Source: Solirubrobacterales bacterium
GTDB taxonomy: Bacteria; Actinomycetota; Thermoleophilia; Solirubrobacterales; Solirubrobacteraceae
DNA length: 8,165 nucleotides
Assembly: GCA_027314825.1 (NCBI GenBank)
Contig: DAHVAB010000097.1
Coordinates: 1-8,165, forward strand
Direction of reading: 5' to 3'
Both the position numbers and the translations under genes were made by a program. Shown here one piece after another: positions 1 through 5,527 of this stretch. Numbering within the stretch: position 1 is the stretch's first letter; every line of letters starts with the position of its first letter. The notes below the pieces were generated by a model. That model worked only from the letters and a program-made list of their open reading frames with translations, had not been told where the DNA came from and did no database searches.

Positions 1-354
1 CCAACGCCGACTGAGCGCTCAAGCACCACGTCGGTCAAGGAGGCGGCGGGAACAACCTGGCCACCACGCGCGAGAGCACCCGCGATGTGGCTATGAGCAG
101 CCCCACCCGGGACCACGCTCGATCCTAGACAGCGGGCTCTCACGACGAAACCCGGTCCTGCGGTACCCAACCCGCGCATATCAGCCTGACCGCGCGTCGC
201 GCACCCGCCAGGCCCGCCGCCCCCTTGACCGACCAGGATGCCCGCCCAGCCGCGGGCATCCGGTGCTGCACACTTGACAAACCAACGTCCATATCAGCCG
301 CTCGGCGCCCGCGGGCAGCCTCCGGGCGGCGGCCGGATGGCATGATGGGCGGCC
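1..354. other. Leading stretch without a convincing gene
   Basis: No reading frame here gives a recognisable protein. Short frames on both strands are arginine-rich and look like by-products of high GC. A frame reading Asn-Ala-Asp-stop at positions 3-14 could be the last codons of a gene entering from the left, but three codons cannot show this. The stretch contains one strong inverted repeat (237-260) and an isolated TTGACA at 274-279 with no matching -10 box at 16-18 bp. It may be the 5' intergenic region of the gene at 355, or decayed coding sequence. Confidence 0.5.
237..260. repeat. Perfect 9-bp inverted repeat (hairpin) in the leading non-coding stretch
   Basis: GATGCCCGC at 237-245 is the exact reverse complement of GCGGGCATC at 252-260, with a 6-nt loop between them. 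Neither side carries a T-run, so it is not a classical Rho-independent terminator. GC-rich actinobacteria may use hairpins without a U-tail as terminators, or it could be an RNA structure in the leader of the gene at 355. The pairing is seen directly; any role is inference. Confidence 0.4.
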
Positions 355-846
355 ATGAGCGCGCGGGCGCACACGATGCCATCGCCCGATCGCGGCCGTC
401 CGGCTCGCTCGCGGGCCGGTGTCACCTGGACGGTCCTGCTGCTGGTGCTGACATCGCGCAGTGACGCAGCCGCGGTCGGCGAAGGCCTGCTGGAGGGAGG
501 GCTGCCCACGCCAGAGCTCGCCTGTCCGCCGCCGGCAGCAGACGCAGGCGAGAGGCGGGCGGACCCCGGCGCCGCGCTGGCGGAGCTCGAGCTCGACCGC
601 AGGATGAGGGCGGCGCGCGCGCTCGTGATCCTCGCCGAGCGTCTCGACGAGCAGACCCTGCTCGGCAGCCTCGCCTTCGAGGCGGCCACGCGCGCACGCC
701 AGGCGGGTGTGCCCTGCTACGCGATCACGCGACACGACGACCTCGATCTCTTCGATGCGCGGATCCTCGACCTGCAGGTCGTGATGCAGGCGCGCTCGCC
801 GCAGGCGTTGCGCCGGGCCGGGGCGAGGCTCGCCGAGATCGTCTGA
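355..846 (+). CDS. Short degenerate glycerate kinase-like protein (C-terminal part only)
   Basis: Encodes 163 aa. Residues about 80-163 resemble the C-terminal segment of bacterial glycerate kinases: an ELDRRMRAARALV strand, then ERLDEQTLLGS where the family usually has a GEGRLDxQTLxGK-type motif, then a TRARQAGVPCYAI helix-strand. The Gly-Glu-Gly and the Lys of that motif are replaced (LAERLD...LLGS), so kinase activity is doubtful. A full glycerate kinase has roughly 370-400 residues; the N-terminal bulk is absent. Residues 23-40 form a hydrophobic stretch after an Arg-rich head and end in AAA, so a weak signal peptide is possible, though it may be an artefact of the start. An in-frame TGA at 343-345 fixes ATG 355 as the earliest ATG. 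It could be a truncated pseudogene or a small paralogue with a regulatory role. The family match is from memory of motifs, with no alignment run. Confidence 0.5.
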   Translation: MSARAHTMPSPDRGRPARSRAGVTWTVLLLVLTSRSDAAAVGEGLLEGGLPTPELACPPPAADAGERRADPGAALAELELDRRMRAARALVILAERLDEQTLLGSLAFEAATRARQAGVPCYAITRHDDLDLFDARILDLQVVMQARSPQALRRAGARLAEIV

Positions 847-1000
847 GGCGGCGGCCGCCACCGTACCGCCGTCCAGCCCGGACGCACTACCGGCGGCTGC
901 CACCGTACTGCCGTCTGCGCCCGACCCGCCCGGAGGCCCGACCGGCGGCTGCCACCGTCCCGCCGTCTGCGCCCGACCCGCCCGGAGGCACGACCGGTGG
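847..1000. repeat. 52-bp tandem repeat, about 2.8 copies, between convergent genes
   Basis: Two complete units lie at 890-941 and 942-993 and match at 49 of 52 positions (two substitutions near the middle, one near the end). A diverged, shortened unit occupies about 847-889, and the first bases of another follow at 994. The array fills nearly the whole gap between the stop of the plus-strand gene (846) and the stop of the minus-strand gene (1008). Each unit boundary can pair CCGCC with GGCGG (GGTGG in the second copy, still pairing with one wobble), so it may act as a two-way transcription barrier, but no T-run is present. The reading frames crossing it look like shadows. Confidence 0.8.
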
Positions 1001-1007
1001 CCCCGCC

Positions 1008-2252
1008 CTACAGGAAGCAGCGCCCCTCGCCGCGATAGGTCGCAAGCTCCGCCACCACCCGATCGCCTTCGATCGCGTAGAGCGCCGGGAAGCGCTCGCA
1101 CAGCTCGCCTGCCTTCGCGTGGCGAAACCAGACTCGCTCGCCGATCGCGAGCGTGCCCGCCCGCGCGCCGAGCAGCGGGCTCTGCACCTCGCCCGCGCCC
1201 TCCATCGAGTCCAGGCGCAGGCCGGCTGGCAGGAACGGGCGCGGCAGCCGCGCGGCATCGCCCGGGCCGGAGGCCAGGTATCCGCCGCCCAGCACGGTCG
1301 CGACCGCGGGGGAGGGTCGGCGCACGACCGGCAGCGCGAAGAACGCGGCCGGCCGCGGCTTGAAGGCGCGGTAGGAGTCGAAGAGCAGCGGGCCGTAGAG
1401 CCCCGAGCCGGCCCCGATCTCGGTGACGGCCGGCTCGGCCGCGGTCCGCGCGAGGCTGCCGGTGCCGCCGCCGTTGCCCAGCTCCCGCGGGGCGGCCTCC
1501 CTGACCGCCGCGACCGCCGCGGCGCGCCGCTTGGCCAGCTCGGCGGCCGAGAGCGCCTGCATCGCGCGGATCGCAAGCCCCCGCAGCGGCCTGCCGATCG
1601 GGGCGTCGCCGACCCCCGCGATCTGAGCCTCGTAGGCCATCATCCCGACGAGCCTCAGCCCGTCGCGGCGGACGATCGCCTCCGCCAGCGCGCGCGCCTG
1701 CGCGGGGGTGCGCAGAGGCGAGCGCTTGGCGCCCACCTGCACGCGCCCGCCCACGGCCCGCCAGCCGGCGTCGAGATCGAGGCAGACCCGGACCGGCGCG
1801 TCGGCTCGCGCCCCGGCCGCCTCGATCATCTCCAGGTGCTCGACGCAGTCGACCATCACGCTCACGCGCGCCTGTGGCCGCTCGGCCGCCAGCCGTGCCA
1901 GCGCCGCGAGCGCGCCGGCGTCGGCGCTCGGATAGGCCACCACGATGTCCTGCAGGCCCCGCTCGGCCAGCCACAGCGCCTCCGGCAGGGTGAAGGCGAG
2001 CGTGCCGGCGAATCCGTCGCGCTCCAGCACTTCTTCCTGCAGGCCGCGGCAGCGCACCGACTTGCTCGCCAGCCGGATCGGCTTGCCGGCCGCCAGCCGT
2101 TCCATCTCCGCCGCATTGGCGCGCAGCGCGTCCAGGTCGACCGCGGCGAAGGGAGGCACCAGATCGGCCGTCGCGCGTTCCAGGCGAGCCAGCCTCGGAT
2201 CCTCGGATCTGCCGACATGGGCCGGGTGGCTCATCGTGCCGGGGCGACTCAT
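1008..2252 (-). CDS. PLP-dependent D-threonine aldolase / alanine racemase-fold enzyme (amino acid deaminase/aldolase type)
   Basis: Encodes 414 aa from ATG 2252. The fold-type III PLP family is shown by IRLASKSVRC (residues 59-68; Lys64 is the probable Schiff-base lysine), the phosphate-binding loop NGGGTGS (260-266), EIGAGSGLYGP (278-288), GGGYLASGPGD (322-332) and a C-terminal HAKAGELC (378-385), whose His and Cys sit where D-threonine aldolase/D-serine dehydratase relatives bind a metal. The likely reaction is aldol cleavage or deamination of a hydroxy amino acid; the substrate cannot be read from sequence. Length suits the family. In-frame ATGs at 2270, 2252 and 2234 all lie in an ATG-led 18-bp repeat and none has a clear ribosome-binding site. 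I chose 2252 because its ATGA overlaps the stop of a mini-ORF linking it to the upstream oxidase. The conserved part begins at about residue 20, so the choice does not affect the enzyme. It is probably co-transcribed with the oxidase. Confidence 0.85.
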   Translation of the reverse strand: MSRPGTMSHPAHVGRSEDPRLARLERATADLVPPFAAVDLDALRANAAEMERLAAGKPIRLASKSVRCRGLQEEVLERDGFAGTLAFTLPEALWLAERGLQDIVVAYPSADAGALAALARLAAERPQARVSVMVDCVEHLEMIEAAGARADAPVRVCLDLDAGWRAVGGRVQVGAKRSPLRTPAQARALAEAIVRRDGLRLVGMMAYEAQIAGVGDAPIGRPLRGLAIRAMQALSAAELAKRRAAAVAAVREAAPRELGNGGGTGSLARTAAEPAVTEIGAGSGLYGPLLFDSYRAFKPRPAAFFALPVVRRPSPAVATVLGGGYLASGPGDAARLPRPFLPAGLRLDSMEGAGEVQSPLLGARAGTLAIGERVWFRHAKAGELCERFPALYAIEGDRVVAELATYRGEGRCFL

Positions 2253-2341
2253 CGTGCCGGAGCCGTCCATCGGTCGCAGCCGTTCATGCGGCCGGAACCG
2301 TTCATGCGGCAGGGGCCGTACATGCGCCCGGTACCGTTCAT
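2235..2341 (-). repeat. ATG-led 18-bp minisatellite (six units) at the oxidase/aldolase junction
   Basis: Read on the minus strand, ATG recurs at 2341, 2323, 2305, 2287, 2270, 2252 and 2234. Units follow the pattern ATGaACGGytCCGGcCGC. The spacing is 18 bp except for one 17-bp unit (2287-2271), which moves the frame by one base. In phase the units encode hexapeptides such as MNGTGR, MNGSGR, MDGSGT and MSRPGT. The 3' units are in the frame of the PLP enzyme and the 5' units are not. The array starts at the stop codon of the oxidase and supplies every candidate start codon of the next gene. Confidence 0.85.
2249..2341 (-). CDS. Candidate 30-aa mini-ORF linking the oxidase and PLP enzyme genes
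   Basis: This frame starts with an ATG at 2341 that overlaps the oxidase stop as ATGA (2341-2338). It runs through four repeat units as MNGTGR-MYGPCR-MNGSGR-MNGCDR, adds WTAPAR, and stops at a TGA (2251-2249) that overlaps the ATG at 2252, again as ATGA. The two overlaps could pass ribosomes from the oxidase to the PLP enzyme. More likely, though, it is the original 5' end of the PLP enzyme gene, separated by a one-base deletion in the 17-bp unit. The peptide has no recognisable domain, and no independent evidence of translation is visible. Confidence 0.25.
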   Translation of the reverse strand: MNGTGRMYGPCRMNGSGRMNGCDRWTAPAR

Positions 2342-3720
2342 CCGCCCGCCGCGCCGGCGCCGCTCGGCGCCCGTACCGGCCCGAGGACGCGGTCGGTCCA
2401 CGCGTTGGAGAACAGTCCGTGCGGGTCCAGGCGCGCTCGGACCGCCTGGAAGCGATCCCAGTCGGGGTAGCGCCCGCGCAGCCGCTCCGCCGTCTGGAAG
2501 TGACGCTTGCCCCAGTGGGGCCGGCCGTCCAGCTCGTCCATGATCGCCTCCACGGCCTCGAAGTACTCACGCCACGGCATCCCTTCGAACATGTGCACTG
2601 CGACGAAGCCGCTGTCACGCCCGGACGCGGTGGACAGGAGGGCGTCGTCGGCCGCCACCGTCCTCACCTCGATCGGGAACGGCACCGCCATCCGCTCCCG
2701 TTCCACCAGCTCCATCACCCGCCGCACCGCTTCGGCCGTGCGCGCGCGGGGGAGGGCGTACTCCATCTCCGTGAAGCGGACCAGCCGGGGGCTCGTGAAG
2801 ATCCGGTGCGAGCTGTCCACCCGACGGCGGCCGGAGGCGAGCGCGGTCACCAGCCGGTTGATCCGCGGGATATGCGACGGTGCGCGGCGGGAGAGCCGGC
2901 AGAGCGCGCCGAAGGCATGGTTGGTCATCAGCACGTCGTCGAAATAGGCGGAGAGCCTGCCGGGGGGTCGCGGCGGCTGCTCGGTGCGATTGTTGGTCCG
3001 GGTGAGCGCGGTCGGCGAGTAGGGGAAGGCGTAGCACTCGTAGTGATCGTTCGCGAGCGCCATCTCCTGGAATGAGGCGAGCGTCTGCGCCAGCGGCGCC
3101 TTGGAGTCAACCCCCTCCAGGGTGAAGGCGGGCACGCAGCGCAGGCTCACCTCCGCGATCACCCCGAGCGCGCCCAGCCCGACCCGCGCGGCCGCGAACG
3201 CCTCCGGGTCCCGCTCCGGCGAGCAGCGCATCACCGAGCCGTCGGCGAGCACGAGCGTGACCTCGGCCAGCTGGGAGGAGAGGTTTTGCAGCCGGGCGCC
3301 CGTGCCATGGGTCGCGGTGGAGACGGCGCCCGCGATGCTCTGCACGTCGATGTCGCCGAGGTTCTCCATCGCCAGCCCGTGCTCGGCCAGCAGGGCGCAG
3401 AGGCGGCCGATCGTGATCCCCGCCTGCACCCGCACGAGACCCGAGGAGCGATCGACGTCCAGCAGCCCGGCCATCGCCTGAAGGCTCATGAGCATCCCGT
3501 CGGTGCAGACCGCGTCGCCGAAGGAGTGCCCGGAGCCGGCGACCCGCACGCGCATCCCCCGCTCGCCCGCGCGGAGCACCGCGGAGGCGATCTCCTCCAC
3601 GCTGCCCGGCCGCTCGAACGCGGCGGGCGTGGCACTCTGGTCGCCGGCCCAGTTGCGCCACCCACTCGTGGCCGCCCCCGAGCCGCTCCCCTGCATACGC
3701 TGATCGCTAGGCTCGCTCAC
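2338..3720 (-). CDS. FAD-linked aldonolactone/alditol oxidase (D-arabinono-1,4-lactone oxidase family)
   Basis: Encodes 460 aa from GTG 3720. It belongs to the vanillyl-alcohol-oxidase FAD superfamily. The N-terminal FAD domain contains VRVAGSGHSFGDA, in which His65 corresponds to the histidine that binds FAD covalently in Streptomyces AldO and gulonolactone oxidase. STATHGTG (134-141) and GLGALGVIAEV (181-191) continue that domain. In the C-terminal ALO domain, IEVR (Glu351, Arg353) and HWGK (402-405, Lys405) match the catalytic Glu/Arg/Lys set of AldO, with similar spacing. It should oxidise an alditol or sugar lactone with O2, giving H2O2; the substrate is unknown. The protein is probably cytoplasmic, since no signal peptide is seen. 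An ATG at 3696 (residue 9) is an equally good start and suits the family's short N-terminus; neither start has a clear ribosome-binding site. Its stop overlaps the downstream repeat array (ATGA), suggesting an operon with the PLP enzyme. Confidence 0.9.
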   Translation of the reverse strand: MSEPSDQRMQGSGSGAATSGWRNWAGDQSATPAAFERPGSVEEIASAVLRAGERGMRVRVAGSGHSFGDAVCTDGMLMSLQAMAGLLDVDRSSGLVRVQAGITIGRLCALLAEHGLAMENLGDIDVQSIAGAVSTATHGTGARLQNLSSQLAEVTLVLADGSVMRCSPERDPEAFAAARVGLGALGVIAEVSLRCVPAFTLEGVDSKAPLAQTLASFQEMALANDHYECYAFPYSPTALTRTNNRTEQPPRPPGRLSAYFDDVLMTNHAFGALCRLSRRAPSHIPRINRLVTALASGRRRVDSSHRIFTSPRLVRFTEMEYALPRARTAEAVRRVMELVERERMAVPFPIEVRTVAADDALLSTASGRDSGFVAVHMFEGMPWREYFEAVEAIMDELDGRPHWGKRHFQTAERLRGRYPDWDRFQAVRARLDPHGLFSNAWTDRVLGPVRAPSGAGAAGG

Positions 3721-3742
3721 AGGATGTCAGACGATGAGCCTA
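3708..3742. promoter_or_regulatory. Face-to-face start region: TAGGCTC inverted repeat bracketing two divergent start codons
   Basis: TAGGCTC at 3708-3714 and GAGCCTA at 3736-3742 form a perfect 7-bp inverted repeat separated by 21 bp. Each arm contains TAGGCT, a TAnnnT-type -10 box, oriented toward the start codon lying inside the repeat: 10 bp before gpsA ATG 3724 on the plus strand, and 16 bp before the oxidase GTG 3720 on the minus strand. If both are -10 boxes, the transcripts would have leaders of only a few bases and their 5' ends would overlap. No good -35 boxes were seen. It could instead be an operator for one shared regulator. Positions are certain; function is inferred. Confidence 0.4.
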
Positions 3743-4848
3743 CCCATTCGCGGACGCGCTCGCTGCCGTCACCCGGCGGGCGCCGCGCGACAGTGATCGG
3801 CGCCGGCTCCTTCGGCACCGCGCTGGCGGTGCTGCTCGCCCGGGGCGGCCTGCGCGCCACCCTGCAGTCACGCACCGAGGCCCAGGCCGCGCTGCTGGCA
3901 ACCACGCGGGAGAACGCCGCCTATCTGCCGGGCGTGCAGCTGCCCGCCCAGCTGCGGATCGAGCCGTCCTCCGCCGGCCTTCGCCGGGCCGACTACCTCT
4001 TCCTGGCGGTCCCCTCCAAGGAGATACTGAACGCGCTCTCCACGATCGAGCCGGGCGGCCTCGGCCGCCGCGCCGCGGTCGTGTCGGTCGCCAAGGGCCG
4101 GGTGCCGCCGCGCGGGGAGCCGCCGACGATCGCGCTGAGCTCCGCGCTGCCGGGACGACGCCTGGCGTGCATCGGCGGCCCGGCGCACGCCCAGGAGATG
4201 GTCCGCTCCGGCGCCGGACTGGTGCTCGCCTCCACTGAGGAGGGGCTCGCCCGGGAGCTGGCGCAGGTCTTCACCCGCGCCGGCGTCGTCTGCGAGGTCT
4301 CACACGACCCGATCGGCGTGGAGCTGGCCGGGGCGGCCAAGAACGCGGCGGCGCTTGCCACCGGCGCGACCGAGGCGCAGGGACCGAACGCGGCCGGCGC
4401 CGCCGCCGGGCACATCTTCGCGGAGGTGTGGCGCTACGCCGAGCGGCTCGGCGCCCGGCCGGAGTCGATGATCGGGCTGGCCGGCACCGGCGACCTGGTC
4501 GCCACGGCGCTCGCGAAGGAGAGCCGCAACCGGCGGGCCGGCGAGCTGCTCGCGGCCGGTGTGCCGGCCGGTGAGATCCCGAGCCGGATCGGCCACGCGG
4601 TCGAGGCGCTGGAGTCGGTGCCGCTGCTGGCACACACGCTGCAGCGGGCCGGCGTGCCGGCGCCGGTCACCGGCGCGCTCGGCAAGCTGATCTCCGGCGA
4701 GATGCCGCTGGCGGAATGGGTGGCGCTCGTGCGGGCGACAGTGCCGCCGCCGGCGAGGTGGATGCGGCCGCGGCGCGGGCTTTGGCGACGGTTGCGTCCA
4801 AACCGTGGCGATCCGGCGGGAGGCGGCCCCCCGGCCGCTGGGGACTGA
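3724..4848 (+). CDS. gpsA: NAD(P)+-dependent glycerol-3-phosphate dehydrogenase
   Basis: Encodes 374 aa. It reduces dihydroxyacetone phosphate to sn-glycerol 3-phosphate, the backbone precursor of membrane phospholipids, in the cytoplasm. The Rossmann motif VIGAGSFGTALA is at residues 24-35. Further family signatures are FLAVPSKEI (93-101), SVAKGR (121-126), IGGPAHAQE (150-158; the family usually has GPSHAEE), ELAGAAKNAAALATG (200-214) with the probable catalytic Lys206, and GLAGTGDLVATALAKESRNRR (251-271). The start region is crowded: ATG 3724 lies 3 bp from the divergent oxidase start, AGG directly abuts the ATG with no spacer, and TAGGCT ends 10 bp upstream, so a nearly leaderless mRNA is plausible. 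About 20 residues precede the Rossmann motif, more than usual. After AEWVAL the protein carries about 38 extra residues rich in Arg, Pro and Gly, with no homology I recognise. It stands alone, not in an obvious operon with the following Suf genes. Confidence 0.95.
   Translation: MSDDEPTHSRTRSLPSPGGRRATVIGAGSFGTALAVLLARGGLRATLQSRTEAQAALLATTRENAAYLPGVQLPAQLRIEPSSAGLRRADYLFLAVPSKEILNALSTIEPGGLGRRAAVVSVAKGRVPPRGEPPTIALSSALPGRRLACIGGPAHAQEMVRSGAGLVLASTEEGLARELAQVFTRAGVVCEVSHDPIGVELAGAAKNAAALATGATEAQGPNAAGAAAGHIFAEVWRYAERLGARPESMIGLAGTGDLVATALAKESRNRRAGELLAAGVPAGEIPSRIGHAVEALESVPLLAHTLQRAGVPAPVTGALGKLISGEMPLAEWVALVRATVPPPARWMRPRRGLWRRLRPNRGDPAGGGPPAAGD
4823..4838 (+). terminator. Possible hairpin at the 3' end of gpsA
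   Basis: GCGGCC (4823-4828) and GGCCGC (4833-4838) pair perfectly around a CCCC loop, 8 to 23 bases before the end of the gpsA stop codon. There is no following T-run, and short GC palindromes are frequent by chance in such DNA. It is listed only because it is the best stem near the end of gpsA before the separately promoted Suf block. Confidence 0.2.
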
Positions 4849-4928
4849 CACGGGCTCTGGCACGTCTGGACCGGCGGCATCATGCCCGGCACAGCTGCTG
4901 TTGTCGATCGTCGCCTCGCCGGGTTTTT

Positions 4929-4947
4929 CCTAGCGGCTCGCTAGGAT
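4929..4947 (+). promoter_or_regulatory. Palindromic operator over a leaderless -10 box of the Rrf2 gene
   Basis: CCTAGCG (4929-4935) and CGCTAGG (4939-4945) form a perfect 7-bp inverted repeat with a 3-bp spacer. TAGGAT (4942-4947) overlaps the right arm and looks like a -10 box. Its last T is 7 bp before the A of ATG 4954, so transcription would start at or beside the start codon, giving a leaderless mRNA; indeed no Shine-Dalgarno sequence precedes this ATG. No convincing -35 box is present. Rrf2 regulators usually bind dyad sites at their own promoters, so autorepression is the natural reading, by inference. The TTTTT at 4924-4928 lies before the stem, so this is not a plus-strand terminator. 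Confidence 0.55.
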
Positions 4948-4953
4948 TAGGCC

Positions 4954-5487
4954 ATGCTGTTCACGACCAAGGCCGAGTATGGCGTGCGTCTGCTCGTCGC
5001 GCTGGGCCGTCACGCCGGCAGCGAGCCGGTCTCGCTGAAGGCTCTCGCCGACGCGGACGGGCTGCCGCTCGGCTACCTGGAGCAGATCGCGGCGCTGCTG
5101 CGGCGGGCCGGCCTGGTGGAGAGCACGCGCGGCGCGCACGGCGGCTACAGGCTCGCGCGCGGGGCGGCGTCGATCTCGATGGATCAGGCGCTGCTCGCGC
5201 TGGAGGGAGCCGTCGCGCCGATGGGCTGCTTCGTCGAAGATGTCGGCGAGCAGGAGAATGGCGGCCCGCGGGTCTCCTGCTCGCACGAAGCCGACGGCGG
5301 GCGCACCTGTGCGACCAGGCTGCTGTGGCTGCGGGTGCAGGACGACGTCATGAAGACGCTCGCCCGCACCACGCTCGCGGAGCTCGTCGAGTTCGCCCAG
5401 CGCGCATCGCTGCCACTCACCGATTCGCCCCCGCCGCTGCCCGCGGCCGCCTCCGGCGGCCACCACTCCGAGCCCACGCTCGTGTGA
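4954..5487 (+). CDS. Rrf2-family transcriptional regulator, probable Fe-S sensor of the Suf operon
   Basis: Encodes 177 aa. The N-terminal winged helix is typical of Rrf2/IscR: LFTTKAEYGVRLLVAL (2-17), the recognition-helix region GLPLGYLEQIAALLRRAGLV (36-55), and the wing STRGAHGGYRLAR (57-69). Three cysteines, Cys92, Cys109 and Cys119, followed by ATRLLWLRV, correspond to the cluster-binding segment, so a [2Fe-2S] or similar cluster is likely. Their spacing (16 and 9 residues between) is much wider than in IscR (C92, C98, C104). The last 25 or so residues are Pro/Ala/Gly-rich and look disordered. It lies 40 bp upstream of sufC on the same strand, behind a palindrome at its own promoter, which supports a role as cluster-responsive autorepressor and controller of the Suf genes. 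A thiol- or NO-sensing Rrf2 (CymR, NsrR type) is the main alternative. No gene symbol is given because iscR, sufR and rsrR cannot be told apart from sequence alone. Confidence 0.9.
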   Translation: MLFTTKAEYGVRLLVALGRHAGSEPVSLKALADADGLPLGYLEQIAALLRRAGLVESTRGAHGGYRLARGAASISMDQALLALEGAVAPMGCFVEDVGEQENGGPRVSCSHEADGGRTCATRLLWLRVQDDVMKTLARTTLAELVEFAQRASLPLTDSPPPLPAAASGGHHSEPTLV

Positions 5488-5517
5488 ACGCGTAGCATCG
5501 TCCACCCCGAAACCGCG

Positions 5518-5523
5518 AAGGAG
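5518..5523 (+). promoter_or_regulatory. Strong ribosome-binding site that fixes the TTG start of sufC
   Basis: AAGGAG stands 4 bp before TTG 5528, and no ATG or GTG near this point gives the full SufC N-terminus. It is the clearest Shine-Dalgarno sequence in the window. The strong site combined with a weak start codon may set the dose of SufC relative to SufS. Confidence 0.7.
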
Positions 5524-5527
5524 AACA

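Noticed and set aside
3..14. Asn-Ala-Asp-stop as the end of an upstream gene
   Set aside because: Three codons are too few to support a feature; it is mentioned only in the note on the leading stretch.
177..299. Direct repeat CATATCAGCC at 177-186 and 290-299
   Set aside because: A 10-bp repeat is expected several times by chance in 8 kb, and there is no further similarity around the two copies.
274..302. TTGACA as a -35 box for the gene at 355
   Set aside because: No TAnnnT sequence lies 16-18 bp downstream (TATCAG at 292 is only 12 bp away).
181..1974. Long minus-strand open frame of 597 codons
   Set aside because: Its protein is arginine/glycine-rich with no recognisable domain. It crosses the 52-bp repeat and runs out of frame over the clear PLP enzyme. 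Long shadow frames are expected at this GC content.
1119..2543. Plus-strand open frame of 474 codons, and another at 1945-3075
   Set aside because: Both lie antisense to the PLP enzyme and oxidase, whose family motifs are unmistakable, and both are composition-driven.
2271..2618. In-frame N-terminal extension of the PLP enzyme to 2618
   Set aside because: The extension overlaps the conserved C-terminus of the oxidase, is Arg/Ser/Thr-rich and resembles nothing in the family.
4924..4945. Hairpin plus T-run as a terminator for gpsA
   Set aside because: The five Ts precede the stem on the plus strand. They would be As after the stem on the minus strand, so no terminator forms in either direction.
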